Below are positions 12,401-27,000 of a stretch of 64,000 bases of DNA, one piece after another. The notes under the pieces are model-generated. The model was not told the DNA's origin. It did no database searches and was given only the letters and a program-made list of their open reading frames with translations. Origin of the DNA: Macropodus opercularis (taxonomy: Eukaryota; Chordata; Actinopteri; Anabantiformes; Osphronemidae). The DNA lies in contig CM061091.1 in the NCBI GenBank assembly GCA_030770545.1, forward strand, positions 6,331,501 through 6,395,500, in the 5' to 3' direction. Each line of letters opens with the position of its first letter. Positions within the stretch are counted from its first letter, which is position 1. The position numbers were made by a program, and so were the translations under genes.

Positions 12401-15380
12401 ACCAGGGGGCCGTTTAATGACCATAAGTTGTTAGTCACTCCCGTTCATCCAACTCTCGCTCTGGTTCTTGTTCAGACTAGTTTGAGCTTGAAGGAAAAAA
12501 CGCTTGGCTTGGTTGGTTTAAATGTAAGCACCGCCTCTGGACCCGCTCTGGTACTGGCTTAGTGGAAACAGGGAAAGTGAGCTTTGCAACGCTGGTATCA
12601 AAGTCACGTTTTTATTGTAGCACTCTGCTTAAATGAACACCTATTTCTTAGCTTGCTCATGCTTACTCACAGTTTTCACATTTCTTCACGTGTTTATTTC
12701 CCTGTGTCATCTACTGTTTTGAGAATGCAGGTATTAGCGTCTGGCCTGTTTTGCTGGAAAGTACGTGTTGCTTTTGCTTAAGCAGATACAATTATAAAAA
12801 TTCTCTGAGCAGTGTTTGGCAGGCTGAGCTGCATTCTCCCTTTTAGGTTTTATAGAGTGTGTTTGTTTGTTGTGTAGCACTCTAGGAGGATAAATACGTG
12901 TTCTGCCTGTACATTGAGTTAATTATTACCCGTCCAGGTCCTTCGGTCACCTCTAAAAAGTTTAACGGTTCTACCTGAGCCTCCTGTAGAGACGCTGCGC
13001 ACAGCACAACATAGTTTTACTGCTCTACCACTGTCTGCTCACCTTGCCTGTGCTTGTTGACTTTGATGTTAAAAAACAGCGAGTTGCTCGACTATCCAGG
13101 CTCTGAGGAGACAAAGCGTTGGGAAACTGAAGTTGTAACGCAGAACCAAAGCTGTTAATGTTTTTAACTTTTTAAGTTTATAACTGGCAGGTGTTTGACT
13201 CCTATTTGCAACCACAGCGTAGAGGAACCTGGTTTGCTTGGGTGATTAATGGAGGTTAGACAAAACAGGAAGACAAGTCATGCGTCATTTTAATAATAAA
13301 ACAGATTTAGCAGGAACTGATGGTATTTGTTTTTGTTTTTAAAACACAGGGCTGGGAGGAGTGAGCATTGCAGCATCAATCATCATAACCATAAAACCAA
13401 ATACACACCTTCAGGTGAATCCCTGCGGCCCATCGCGTCCCGGAAACACTGCAGTCAGAGAATATATCCTAATCCAAGTCTGACATAACAAGGGACATCG
13501 AAACAGAATTTGCATATAAATGAAGCAGGTAGATCCAGTTTGTTCTTGAACGTAAGCATGACCCCTTTGAGTGCATGGACTAATTGCATGAGGATGACAT
13601 GTCTTCCTGGAATGTAATTATTTATAGGCTGCGAGATATGTGTGAGTGAAAAACATGAAAGTGTGAGAAATACAAATGCACCCAGCATATGTAAAATGAA
13701 CTCTCCTCACTAAACGCAACACAGCACGCTTCACTTCCACTCATTATGATTTCACAGTCGATGTAACTGTAGTTTGTTTTCTGGGCTTTATGCCATTCTG
13801 TCGTCATTTTGTGATTTACTCATGGATTGGTGTAATTTGCATATGGGTTGATATTGGTGCAGCACATGATGATTCTCATTATTAAGGCCAGTTTGCAATA
13901 AACTTATGCTACTGCTGAAATCTTGAAACATGTCCAATTACATTTGATTCTGTGAACGTGAACATCCCTGCAACAGTATCACAGCTTTGTAGCTTAAAAC
14001 GCCTTAAAAGCAACGCATTTACAGCTTCAAGGGCAAGTGAATACGGTATACGAGTATATAAACCAAAGCGCTGCAGTGGTAGTCAAAGTTTATTGTACTG
14101 CAGGTCATTTTGATATGAACTTGAGTATACGTTAAAGAGCAAAACCACTGTTATTGTGGTTGTCAGATGATTTGTCACAAGTTCTAAAAGCAATAAATAA
14201 ATGATACGGTATATGCTGTTTAGTTTAGTGTGGTCACATTACCAAACGTAACATCATGAGTAGCCGAACATGACATGAGTCTACACACTCACCAAATGAC
14301 TGAGGAGACGTGTGTGTTCCGCTGCCTGGCTCTAAGTTGTCACTGTGAGTGTGGTCTTCATTAAAATTCTGCTCTTCTGGTGATGATAATAATGATTTTA
14401 AATTGCTTTATTAAATCAACTCTCATCTGTAGTAGGTGTGTGCTGCACGAAAGCAGTGATGGATTTTATCGCTCATACTAGCAGGGAGCTAATAAAATAT
14501 GCAATGTCTTACAAATGCCTCCATTATGGGAGACGTCCCTTTTTTCTTTATTTCTTCTGTGTCAATAAGTGGTTAAGGCCTATGGGAATCTTCCGCAGCT
14601 CTCATTAGAAGCCCAGTTGTGACCCTGACTTAAACATGTCATCTGCAGGCGTCACTGCGAAGCCATGCATAACTTAAAGGTCCCATTGATTGGGGGCAGA
14701 ATCACTAGGCCTCTGACAGTCAGCTGGGCTGATGAGTCCAGAGGACCGTGGACATCCACAGACTCCTCTGGCCTCCTGGAGTTCAATTGCCTTCACATCA
14801 GTGCACCGGTCAATACCGCTTTCCATCGATAGGACGCTGAGGAGAGACGACTGGGCTTCCATCACTTAAACTACCTTCTGGTACTGACAGCTGTCAGACT
14901 CTTCAAAAGTAAAATCCAAATTGCAATAAAGAATAAATAAAACCAAGAGATGGGACCCCACAAAACGTCAAAGAGTGCATCTTTTCCCTTAGTCCACACA
15001 AATTACGTAAAGGTGATCAGAGTTTGATGCTGATGGAACTATCCATTGATAATCAGTGAGCAGACAGGACTAGAAACTAAGATGAGTGAACCTGCCTGTA
15101 CAGGCTCAAGCAATTAGGACTGCAACCAGCCCACTTCACCTCTTTGTTTTCAACTCAACACAAGTCTGAGTTTCCGCTTTCTTTCCCCTTGTGTAGCACG
15201 TCAGTATGCAAGACAGGCTGGTTGCCACCCTCTCAATTCATCCAGGTTCCGAGGAGCATCTATTAAATTAAAAACACTCTGACTCGCTACGAGAGAGGAG
15301 CACTGTGTCTTGGTGTACACACACAGAGTAACTGATTGAACGAGAAAGCCACTGACGAAAAATGCACCAACTGCTGAAGG
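9400..15380. other. no gene seen
   Basis: Contains an imperfect direct repeat of ttacatttgga near 10790-10810 and octamer-like ATGCAAAT near 12187. A GC-rich patch lies at 9530-9590 and 9750-9815 (ggccggcctggcagcccg; ctccggcggccggcgccac) without a coding frame I can support. Confidence 0.45.
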
Positions 15381-15520
15381 AAGAGAGCAGTAGATAAAAT
15401 GGGAGAGATAAATATCCCATCAGCCCCAGGCCTGGGATTTAATTTTCATCTATGAGCATTTCTACTTCGGCTTGGGAAATTGATCATTTATATTCCCATA
15501 CCTGCTGGAAAAGTGGAAAG
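15380..15520. other. possible conserved non-coding element
   Basis: Repeat-free, with ggagagataaatatccc, gggatttaattttcatctat and gaaattgatcatttatattc. Low-confidence guess from texture only. A GT/GA-rich simple stretch follows (15540-15600). Confidence 0.2.
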
Positions 15521-18500
15521 TGTTGGGGGCACAGCAGTGGTGTTGTGTGTGTGTGTGAAAGTGTGTGAAATTCGATAGAGAGGGAGAGAGCGAGAGGGGA
15601 GAATGTATGAAAGCATAACTAACCACGGCGAGCCCAGAACAACGATTCGTGGCAGTGATACAGTTGTTACTCAGTTAAATGATTCAGCAGTAACAGGATA
15701 AACAGAAAAACAAAACCGCCGTAGCCTGGGGAAAACCAACACAAACTGACAGGTAGATTAACGCTATCCCACAAGCTGTTGAGCTCCAAACAATAACATC
15801 ATCATATTCATCATGGCTATTGATTGATAGCCGCGCTGACGTCTATCATGCATCACAAATTGCAAACCGTACACACACGACAATCGCTCTGACTGCACTG
15901 CACGTTTCCTCGCAGTGTATCCAGCTTGCTCTTCACCTGTCGCGTGTCTGTAAAGCGTAATGCAGCTTATATTTCATATGCACACAGTATGGCAAACACG
16001 CACGTGAACACACATACAATCACGTGCTTGTCAGCTTGTTGCTCATAAGCAGACACCGGCTCAGTGTATGCTGCTGTAGAGAACAATCACATCAGCCATG
16101 CACTGTGACATTAAGATCACTTGACAACAACACACAAACACTCCCACGAGGCAGAACATGAAAACACATTTGCATTGACTGGAATACTCAGCAGCAATAC
16201 CTTTGAAAGCTTTAGGATCCTGCTGGGAGGCTTGGTTTGAGATAATGACCTTGTTTATGTGTTTTAAACAATTTTACTGCAGTGGCTGGGAATTAATTCC
16301 CATTTTGAACACTACAAGTAGGGTGTTAAAAAAGTTCTGTCCAGTTTTAGCTTATGCGGCTTCATCTTCTTTTCCTCCAAGTTGATGAAGAAGCAAGTGA
16401 AAAGATGATGCACTTAAAAATAAATGCCAAATGTTTCTACCTGAATCTTTTACTGGATATTATTATAATCCGCGTATGAATGCTGTGATCGCTTTAACCG
16501 TTGCTGTGGTGATCCTAATAGAAGCAGAAAGCATATGTACAGAGGAAATGTCCCGTTGAACAGCGCTGGGCGAGAGAAAAGAGGCTCACCACTGATCTGG
16601 GTTTAGAGGGAAAAGATTAGAAAAACATATCTTTTTTTAAAAAGCAAAATTTGTCTCTGCATCATCTGATTGCGATTCATGTGATGCCCTTGGCGGTGAC
16701 TCCCATGAGAGCGGCTCCCGGGGAGCTGGGCTAATCAGATTGCTTCGTTCTAAATTAGACCTCCAGGGACTAAAAGGCCCAAACAAACTGAAACATTAAG
16801 TGTGTTTCTCCAAACAAGGAAGATTCCCTCTGCTGCGGTTGGACTACCTCTTTTCAGCTCAGCTCTCTCTTATCTTGTCCTGGAAATGTTTTCAGTATAT
16901 TTTGTCCCCCTCTAACCCTTGTCTTTTTTTTTTTTTTTTTACATAGTCCTGTCTAGTCAGACACGAGCTGCTGCAGACTCCCGCCGCTCCTGAGGTTCGG
17001 CGGCAGCAGCAGACTGGGCAATCAGCCGTCTGCGGTGCTGAAGTCAACTCTCCTCAATGCCACAGAACACAGAGGGGGCCAGAAGCGCTGCTATCTAACC
17101 ATCGCAGCCGAGGCAAAAAGGTGCAATTAACTGCTACAAATTGCAGGATCCTGTTTCTAATTATGTGTGAATTTTTGCCCCCAAAAAAGGATCACACATT
17201 GAAGAGCAAACTCACCATTGCATATATTAATGATCTCCAAAAGTTACTTGTTAGAATCTGTGCAGAACTTTGACGAGTGTCTTTGCTATGCTAATCTCAA
17301 AGGATTCCAGACATCATGTAATTTGAATGAGATGTACTGATGAGTGTGAGGTGAAAGCAAAGGGTCTTCAAAGAAAGATTAAACGAACAAGGCAAGCTCA
17401 TGAGCTACATTATCTATAAATTATACATAGCTTATACATGATACTAAACTTAGCCTGTAGATTTTTTTAGTTCTACAAAACTACAGTCCTTCTTTTGATG
17501 CATTTAGAAACAGCACCATTACCAACATAAAGCTGTTCAGTGAGAGAAGGACGTCTTTGTTTATTTGTCTGATCATTTGAATGGTTCTTGCTCAAGCTAC
17601 TGTGATGTTCCTCGTAAAGCAGCAGAGGTTGGGAGCAATGTGGTTTTTGACATACAGTAGCAAATTAATTCCAAATGAATCCTTAAGATCAGGCCACATT
17701 AAGCCTTCAACATGCGAATAGGTTAGAAGTCCACAATCAAACGTGACAAGACAATAACCAAAAGAGATTTGTTCTCCAGCCGTAATCGTCAGCTCGCAGT
17801 CCTGCAACTCTACAGCAACCAGCTGCTGAGCTTCCTTGTATAACAGAGGTCAGGATAATGCCTCGGAGGTTACAGGCTGAAACATTTGGGAAATTGGTCT
17901 TGCTGCTTCATGCATAATTTACATCAGAACCTATGTGAGGACGGATATGATGAGAAAGATGAAAATGTCTGGCAGCCATCGCATAGACCGGCAAAAATAT
18001 AAAATGAAAAAAACATACTCAAAGTTAACAATAGCTTGAACGCCTTGATCTTCATATTACTAATACTCTTTCACCATCATTTGGAAACGAGGTTTGATAT
18101 GATAATATTGCTGCTCGGCTTTCTGTTCTGCCATATGCCCGACCTCGCTGTGGGGAGAGGCAGCTGGCTCTTCTCACTATTAATCAGCTTGATTGGGGCT
18201 GTGGTTGTGGATGTGGTGGTCGAGATGCGGAGGTGCTAGCATCAGCCGGATGCTGGCCAAAGGTTTACTACACACAAACAGCTCCCACACATGCAAAAAG
18301 AGCTGGTTCAGCGTATTCCTGGTTTCCTTCCTCACCTTCTTGCATCCTCTGCACCACCTCTTCTCCTGCTGCTCTTCTTCCACTGCTCATCTGTCCTCAT
18401 TTCCTTTCTTCTTCCATTTAAAAGCCTCCAACATCCATCACCCCTCAGCCCGAATGCACTCAGCTCCGAGAGCAACGGTGAGAAGCCCGGCAGGGTGAGG

Positions 18501-21500
18501 CTACAGAGTGGACAAAATATTAGGAAATCAGAAGCAGCTACTGTCTCCATCAATCACTCTGCTCAGGTGAATCCAGGTGAAAGCTCTGATCCCAGATTGA
18601 TTTAGCTGTTGAATCCACTTCAGTCATGAAGGAGAGATGGATATAAAGTAGCACTAGACAGCCTAAAGACGCAGAGAACAGACTCAGCACAGAAAATATA
18701 AAAACTGTAATGCAAACAAATTGAGGGAAATAGTTCATAAAAAATCGATAAAACAGAAAAATGAGAGCTATATTTCTCCTCATTTGAATATTACTTTCTA
18801 AATTCTACTTAATATTGTCCAGTACTAGTGTAGGAATAACCAGTGACCAACCAATAACCACTTTAACCAGTGCTGTGCATAGTGTTTTGTCTCTACCTAG
18901 CAGTGCCCTTGGGCCACGCAAGTGCACAGATCAGCGCTACCACTGCTATTCAAGTCATGTCGCACAAACCAACATTATACAGAGCTGTACTGAAAGAACC
19001 TGTAACAGACATGTGCAAAGAGCTTCTCTGGGAAGGGTTGAAGGTTTAAAAAGGGCACCTACTCTATCAGCTGAATAATGTGACAGTGCACATGTAACAC
19101 ACACTGTCACGTGCATCACCTAGTGCACCAACACATCTGCTGTTAAATTATTTGTTGACAGGATTCATCTGATTTTTTTTTTTTATTCCAAGTCTTTATT
19201 TATGGTATTTGAACTTTTTCAAGGATTTTGCTCAAGGACACCACGGTAGCACTGCGGTCACAGGGGAGAGGCACCTAATCTGCAGCAAGACTCTCCCATA
19301 ACAACATACTGACTTGTCTGAGTGCAGGGCTTGGGCAAAGAAAAAGGGAAATGGTTGCACCCCACAGCTTCCGCCTCAGCCACATGGCTGAAAGGCTTAA
19401 ATGAGCTACTAATGCAGTTTTAACTAATAAAACAAAAGTAAATAAGACATGGAAACACATGGCAAGATGTGATTTTGCAGTATTTCATATTAAGTGTAAG
19501 CAATAGAGCTTTTACGACCGGTGGGTAGGTGACGTCAGTTATTTTCACCAACTCAGGATTCCGAGAAGACTGCTTTATTTGTTTCTGGCTGATCTGCTCA
19601 CATTGTGACATAACATCAGGTTAACTAATAAGCACTATATGCGACCATCCGCGTGCTGCTGTGTGTCCTTTACAGTAAGTGCTGTTATTGCTCCCAATCC
19701 CATTGTCTTGTTAAATGTGAATATCCGCCCACAGGCTGGAGGCGAGGTTGCCATAGAGCAGCTTCTTTACAGATGAGAGAGAAATGCAGAACAACAGGCC
19801 CACAGAATATGAAAAGCGTAGCCGAAAATACTCGCAATTCAACAGAAAATTTCATTAAGGTCCAGTGTTGTGTCTTTTGTTTTGTTTAAATGTTGCTGCG
19901 ATAGATCCAATATGAGACTCACAGCTCTGTGCGACTCCTCTGGACTGTGCTTCAGTCTAGAGCTGACAGCATCGGAGCACTGAAATAGATTCAGCCAGTT
20001 CAGACAGACTGAGAGAGAGACAGGACAGAGGGGCCGTGCGTTTGGATGCGTTCCACAGGCTTTTAGAAAATCTCCCCTGCGTTTTACTGTAGGAAATATT
20101 TGCTTTGGGAAGATGGCTTTTAACAGGAGGACACAGCGTTAGCCTCGGGGTACAGTATGATGACAAACAGATGGTCTGCAGTGATTTGTGTCTTGGTTGT
20201 TGTGTGATGATACCATAGCCCTAATCCATTATGATAGGAGCAGATGAGCTAGGTGTTCTAGTTCCAACATACAGTATTAGGAAAAAGGCAGTTCTGATGT
20301 TCACTTAATGTCGCCCTCATCCCATATTTCCGTGTTGCATTTCTACGTGTACTTAACCTGGCATGAAGTTATTAAAGGCCTTACCTTTCACCGTCAGCTT
20401 CACGCTATTATATGACGCCGTCCTATCACTCAGGCCCAGATTTAATAAGGCTGTTGCGCCTGTCAGGTGCAAATGTGATGCTCTGTGTCCTACACACGTG
20501 TGCAGTGCGCCTCAAACGGCAGCGGCAGGCTGGAATTGCCGTTTGTGTCATTTGTGAAAGGGTCTGCTGTGTACCTCTCACTCCTCGTCACATCCCAAGG
20601 CAGGATTATGCATTCTGCTTGATTTACAGAGGTCGCGCTAGTTGCGACTGTCAGTTTTGCAGGGAGAAATTCGCCGCCTCTGATAGGGAGGTGACACCCA
20701 GAGCAGGAGGAATGTAAACGAGTCACAAGCAAGGCTGCAGCAGAGGAAATACCTTCGCACGAAAGACATTGTCACTGTATATTTGTTGGAAACCGAGCAA
20801 ACCACGTCTTTCCAAACAGGTGAACAGGTCAAAAAAGGCCACGTGCTCCAACTTTAAAGCCTATATAAGTCATATGTGTCCATCATCTCATGTTAAACTG
20901 TTTGTTCCGTGATTGTATATATTTCATGCAGTGTTTACTGCAGCTGCTACTGTAGATGTAGTCAGATGTGGATCTTTATCATTACTGTGAATGCTGCTGT
21001 TACTAATGACCTTGAACATCTTTTCACAGAAGGCAGGTCTCAGAAGATGCAGTCTATGTACTTATCTATGTTTAAGGTCTATGTATAATAGCTGAATAGG
21101 AGGCTTTTATTAGCCTTCGATTTCTTTTCACAAAGAAGTTTAGTTTAACAAAACTGAATTTCCCTTCACAGTTGTTGTAGATCATCTTCCACCAGACTAG
21201 AACACTGGGACCTAATCATACCAACGCATCTTTGTACACTATGACACACGTTGTCCAGGCAGAATCACGTATCTCACATGTTGCTTATTACTTCCTCTGT
21301 TTGTTACTCTGGGTGCAGTTTGGTCACATTTTGTTACCATGTATTCAGCGACTCATGTGTGTCCAAAGTCAAATCGCATTTATGACTTTCCCCCCAAAGG
21401 TCATGGCGAAGGAATCTGAGAGAAGCACACAGCTGGGCGTCCGGGCATGGTTAGAATTCCTCTCAAGGAATGGCATATGAAATATTAACCTTGTTTTCCA

Positions 21501-23900
21501 TCCTAATTGGCTGATGCTTCAGCGAAGGTGAGAGGTAAGGTTGAGAGAACGCTTTGAACACGGCAGGAAAGAAAATAGCAAGCGACAGTCGTCACCGGCT
21601 CACGGGAATGTGCTGAAGACGGGATGCTTTGCCTGTAAATACGAGCCACATTTAATGACATTGTAGTTTTTCTATTTTCTATTTGGCAGTGTGCACCTCC
21701 ACCTGAGTCTGGGAATAGGCCTACTAACCTACACATAACCACTCCAAAACACAATAACAGTAAACCTCCTGTTGGACAATGAGATTGAATAAGTCAGCGT
21801 GACAGGCATCAAGCTGTGCAGCCGTAGTTCTTTATTTCACTCAGGTGTTGTGTTCCAGATTGAATCAAATGAGCTGATAGTCTATATTTACAGTACCAGA
21901 GTTTTGATTCTTTTTTAGCCCTCAAAAATAAATATTTATTCATAAATCAGATAGTTAGACAACATGACCACACCTGCCTCTTCCGCCTTTTTAAACCTGC
22001 ACACACGAGCACATCCGCTCCACTTCCACTGGGTTCATTTATTTCATTTCCTTTCTCTTGTTCCATATCCAGTGTTTTGTAATTTCCTCTACTCTTCTTT
22101 TGATTGTTTTGCCACATGAGTTGTTATTTCAGTTCGGGGAAGGTTCATAAGCATGTCTGGCTTAAGAGTCTCTGTTTCTCCACCTTTTCTCACTTAGCCT
22201 TTTATTGCATTGAAAATAGAAGAAATGACTAAGATATGATTAAATGTCTTTTAATATGAAAATACAGCCCCTTTTATGTTCCAGCACAGCAGACATCTTA
22301 TTGTCTCGCAGAAAATACAGTGGCTAAAAGACACAATATAATAGAATTGAAACTTTAGATGAATATATGTTCAAATGTTCACCTTTAATTGAATCCTTCC
22401 TCCTTCTCCAGACAAAAACCTGCACCATGGCAGCACCATTTATTTATTGTCCTTCATCTTGAATTATTACAGGGGGGGAAGAAGGGAGCCATTAATTAGA
22501 CAGGGATGTAAGATGTCTCAATGCCAACCATTTGTCTTGCAGTGATTACTTAGAGAGAAGCCCTTTCTTTGATATGTGGCTGAAAGCCACAATATTCTCA
22601 GGGAGTTGTACAGGAATGAAGATAAAGGGAGGGTATCATTCAAAATCTCACAAACCCAAGGCCAATATTGGTGTAACCACAGCGAAGGGTAATATTAACA
22701 TGGTGTTAGCCCCTTGAATGCACATGAAGTCATTTCTCTTTGGACTGTCTATTTAAAGCATTTAAAATGACTTTGTAACCGACTCCAACTTTCAGAGAAG
22801 CATGTTTTATAAGGCAAAGCTGCTTTAAGTCACTCCTCTAATCTTATGTCATTGATTGGCCTCAGGATTAACTCCTAACTCCTCATAGCTTTTGTTGATG
22901 TCATTAGCTGAGCGGATCTTTCTTACAGGGTAAATTCAGTGATAGATTCACTGGGTAAGAACGGCACAACAATTGTATCAGTTGGTGCGTTTGTTGATAT
23001 GACCTCACCTTAAGACAAAAGTAGATATGTATTTAATGTAGCTATTTACAACAACTGCTTTCACACTCGCGTATGGGGGAAATTGAGATGTTCAGTAAAA
23101 TGCTGCCATAATAACACAATAGCACCATCCAGTCCCCTCTCGTTTGCATAGCTGGGAACAAAATGTACTAATTTGAAACACAAAAAAGTGATGTTGTCAT
23201 TAATAATATTTGACTCACAGACAAATCTCAAATTTATTTATTATTATTTAAATGTCAGATTGTTATTGCTAATAGTAGAAAGAACAAACAAACCTATAAC
23301 TGTTTTGGTTGATTTCATTATCAGCTATTAGCAAACTGAACGCATTTGTTTTTCCTCAGTGCATCAGGCACCTGTCTGTGAACAAGTTCCAGCCGCTCAT
23401 TCATGGAAATGAGACGTGGGAGATGCAAACGGTCTTAACTACTCTATTGGACTGTGTGCAAACACCTGCTTCTTTATAAATCTAAGTCCTTTGCGTGATC
23501 ATGACTATTTGTATCATTGATAGTGCTGTCGCTTGCAGCCTATAGCTGACTGGTAAAACAGATCCATCTTCTTACCCAGTGTCCGCGAAAGAGCATGCAA
23601 ACAAATGTGACTTCTCACAGCACAAGTATAGCATATAGGTATTCCCGTATTACAGTTCATGCTGATTTTAAACTACCAAGACAAAACAAGATTATTGTTA
23701 TCATTGTTATTTGTGTGGCAAGACTTTTCATTCATTCTTCTAGAATATGGACGTAACTACTGATGGGATTAAACAGACACAATAATAGGAAGAAATCACA
23801 GTTGGCTGAACTGTGCCAGGTGTTTAGAACATTTCTCTCTATTCCAAACTAAATTTGAAAGAACTGAGTGCACACTAGTAAATCACATTATCGTTGCTGA
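15520..23900. other. no gene seen
   Basis: Poly-T runs at 16924-16940 and 19172-19184. A+T-rich. Overlapping open frames on both strands at 18180-18605 are pyrimidine-rich and not protein-like. Confidence 0.45.
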
Positions 23901-23908
23901 TCTTCATT

Positions 23909-24014
23909 TGTGTCTCTCTGTTTGCGTCAGTGTCTGTGTCTGTCTCTCTCAGTCTGTCTTTGCCTCTGTTCTTTCGTCTTTGTCTCCGTCTGCCTCCGTC
24001 TGTCTCTTTCTCCT
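23909..24014 (+). repeat. TCTG/TCTC pyrimidine-rich simple repeat
   Basis: Imperfect repeat of tctgtctc and gtctgcctcc units. It explains the low-complexity open frame starting at 23910. Confidence 0.8.
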
Positions 24015-27000
24015 TCTGATAGCTGTTTTGCTATCAGCACCAAGTCAGAAATGTTCCTGGTATTGATGCACACCAGTGCACAGCCTCTGACAGGAGCAGA
24101 CAGCATGAAAAGAGAAGCTGCTGAAATAAATACATATGTAATGAGGGAAAAGGGTCCGCCAAATGGCTTGCCAATTTGTATTTGTCAAAGGCTGAGCTTG
24201 GGTTGCATTGACGTATAGATCTATAATGGAGTCACTCCTTAAGTCATTTAGAGAGGTCTGCATAAGGCATCACACCTTCCCTGCGCCGCTCTCTTTGGAG
24301 AGGTACTAGATTAGCGAGGTGCCCAATTTTCTTCATTATAGAAAATTGTTTTGTCCAAAGGAGACTTGAAGTCACTCCAGCTTTCTTTATGGGGAAAATT
24401 ACATGTCATTTCTGCCACCAGCTCTGCAAAGGTAAAGGATACAAGCTGGGGCCGCCAAGCTGAGTTCTTCTTTTTTCCCCACATTTTTAGAGTAAGTAGA
24501 GTAAAGCAACTGCTCTCTATTTGCAGTCAGTTAGTAAACTCTGCTGAGGATTTTGGGACTGCAGAGCCATACGGTGAAGTGAATGTGAAGACATATGTGT
24601 CTTTATCTCAGTGGGTGTTGGCCACATGATGTGTGCTCCTGCATTGTTAATCAGCTTGTTAATTATTTAAAAGAACTTAAGACAACTGATTAAAGTAATT
24701 CAGGTGTTTATAAGTTTTCACTTGTATTAGCAAAAATATTTACATTTAACATTCACTTAACAAAGCTTCAAGTCGGACTTAGCACAAATTTATTTTTAAT
24801 GAAGCACAGTCTGAGCAGGTGTGAAAAATCGGGCTCTGTAGTTTATTCCGTGAAAAAAGCCCTTGTTGTTTTGTATATGGGGACAAGTGTGAGTTCAACA
24901 TGGACGCCTTTGTGAAGACACTGAGAATGTGTGAGTGCAATGTGATTCACTGCACTGAGACAACAACGACACATAAAAGTCGCTCCAGTGCTTTGTGGAA
25001 CCACACAGACAGTGGGATGCAGGAAAAAAAGCGGATGATCTGTAGTTAAGAATATATATTGTTTGTTTGAAAATTCTTACAGTAAATTAAAGCACAAATG
25101 CTTTTGTGTTACGTGCTAACGCTGGTTTTCGAATTTGAAGTAAGCCCACTTGTGGCCACTGAGGTAAAAAACACTCACTAAACAGTGATTTCACTTAAAA
25201 TCAAGCACCGGTGGGTGTTTTCTGGCCTCCAGTCTAAGTAATGAGCCTATTAAGGCTCAATGCGCCACAATGACTGAGGAAGACACAGCTCTACAAAATG
25301 TAATTAGACACAAAAGTGAGATTTATGCTTTACTGGAAGTGTTTTCGCAGTCAGTTCTTCACAGAGATCTATCTGGGGCTGTCTTGCATACAGTGAATGA
25401 GACAACCCTGAAAGAGTGCGACAACGAAAGCACAGCTCCTGCTCTGATGTCATGTAATTGCACGGTCCCCGCGGTACAGTGTGTTTACAGGCTCACAGCG
25501 GGAGAGGCTCTGCTCTTAAAGGTGTGAGGTAGTTTGAGTTTTACGTGAGTGTAAAGCCATTTGTTCAGCGTTGTTGTGCGTCGCAGTGTTGATAGTAAGA
25601 TACAGGAACAGCACCGCTCTCCCTCCAGATACACAGAGAGGTTAAACACGGTCTGTGGCCCACGTCTTCTTAAAATTGATTTTAATCTTGTAAGTACAGT
25701 AAATTGGTCAAATAGTCAACGTGCAGGTAACTATTTTAATAAAACTCAACTTTATGCGTTGCTTAGACAAAATAAAATAATTGAATACTTTTTACAGTTA
25801 CGGTAATGGATCAGTTTAACACTGTGGTCTGGAAAAGCCTGTTGTTCTATGTGCCACCTGCCATGCGACCTGCACTAGACTTACCTATGTTCTAGAGCAC
25901 TCTGATATATTTATTTCACAATCCTCTCTATTTATTTGATAATTTATGAAACTGGTGTCGCTATTGCATTAGGACCCAGTGTCACTGTCTATCAGTGAGT
26001 CTCCGACGTCCATTTTTGCATCAGCGCGGACTTCATCCACCAGGCAGGCTCGTCTGAAACTGTTCCAATACTGAACTTTTTCACCTTCCTGAAGGAGGAT
26101 TTATAGCAGGACTGTTGTGTTAGAGTGCATTTGATTTAGCTGCGCATGCCTAATAAAGTGTGTGCAGGTGAAGGTCACCCAACTGAAATGTAAATGTACA
26201 CTCAGTCAGCCAGTGACACCGGATGCAGTCAAAACAAGCTGAATGTCAATCATGTCCTTTTCTGTCCTGTACAGACATCTTGGTTATATATTCTTCCAGA
26301 AATTCAATTATTCTTTTCACACGAATGCTAAATGAAAATAACCCAACATTGCCCAAGTGGTTTAGAAAAAAAACATGCAGCTGTGTTCATTGTCCGAGCC
26401 TGCTACAGCGTTTTGTTGAATGTTTGTTGTGCTGCATTTCCCCAGAGGAATTATTATTCAGCGATGTGGCGTTAGCCCCGAGAACAAATGGCTCAGAGAT
26501 ACAGTGGAGAGGTTGGCTCTGGCATCACTGTATGTGTTGGAGCACAGGGCATCTACTACACCTATTCAGGGACTTCAGCAGCATTTCGCCAACGCAGCAG
26601 GGCAGTTACTCACGCTGCCGGATGAAATTAAAACAATAATTAACATAAACGTTTAAGCCCACCTGATTTCCCTATAAAACAAAAAACAAATTTAAATGCA
26701 AAAATGTATTACCCTTATTGATTGGTTTAAGAAAAATGGTTTTAGGGTTTGTGCTAAAGCTGCAATACTGATTACATTTCCATAAGTTTGGTGTTGTTAG
26801 CAAATCAATATATACCCAGTGAGAATAACGTCTAAATACGCTGTCAGTTTGCATATTAAGAGAGACAGACACGATAAGCTACTGTACCAAGATCTTTGAG
26901 TGGTAAATCTGACACTTTAATCACGTTCAGTAATAAAACGATCCGTGTAGCCTACACCTGGGTTGTGCCCTGCAGCAATGTCTCGGAAAAGGCGCTCGGC

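Noticed and set aside
18180..18605. Several overlapping frames on both strands
   Set aside because: Pyrimidine-rich stretch open by composition; no protein-like pattern.
23910..24218. Plus-strand frame with Cys/Leu/Ser repeats
   Set aside because: Translation of a TCTG/TCTC simple repeat.
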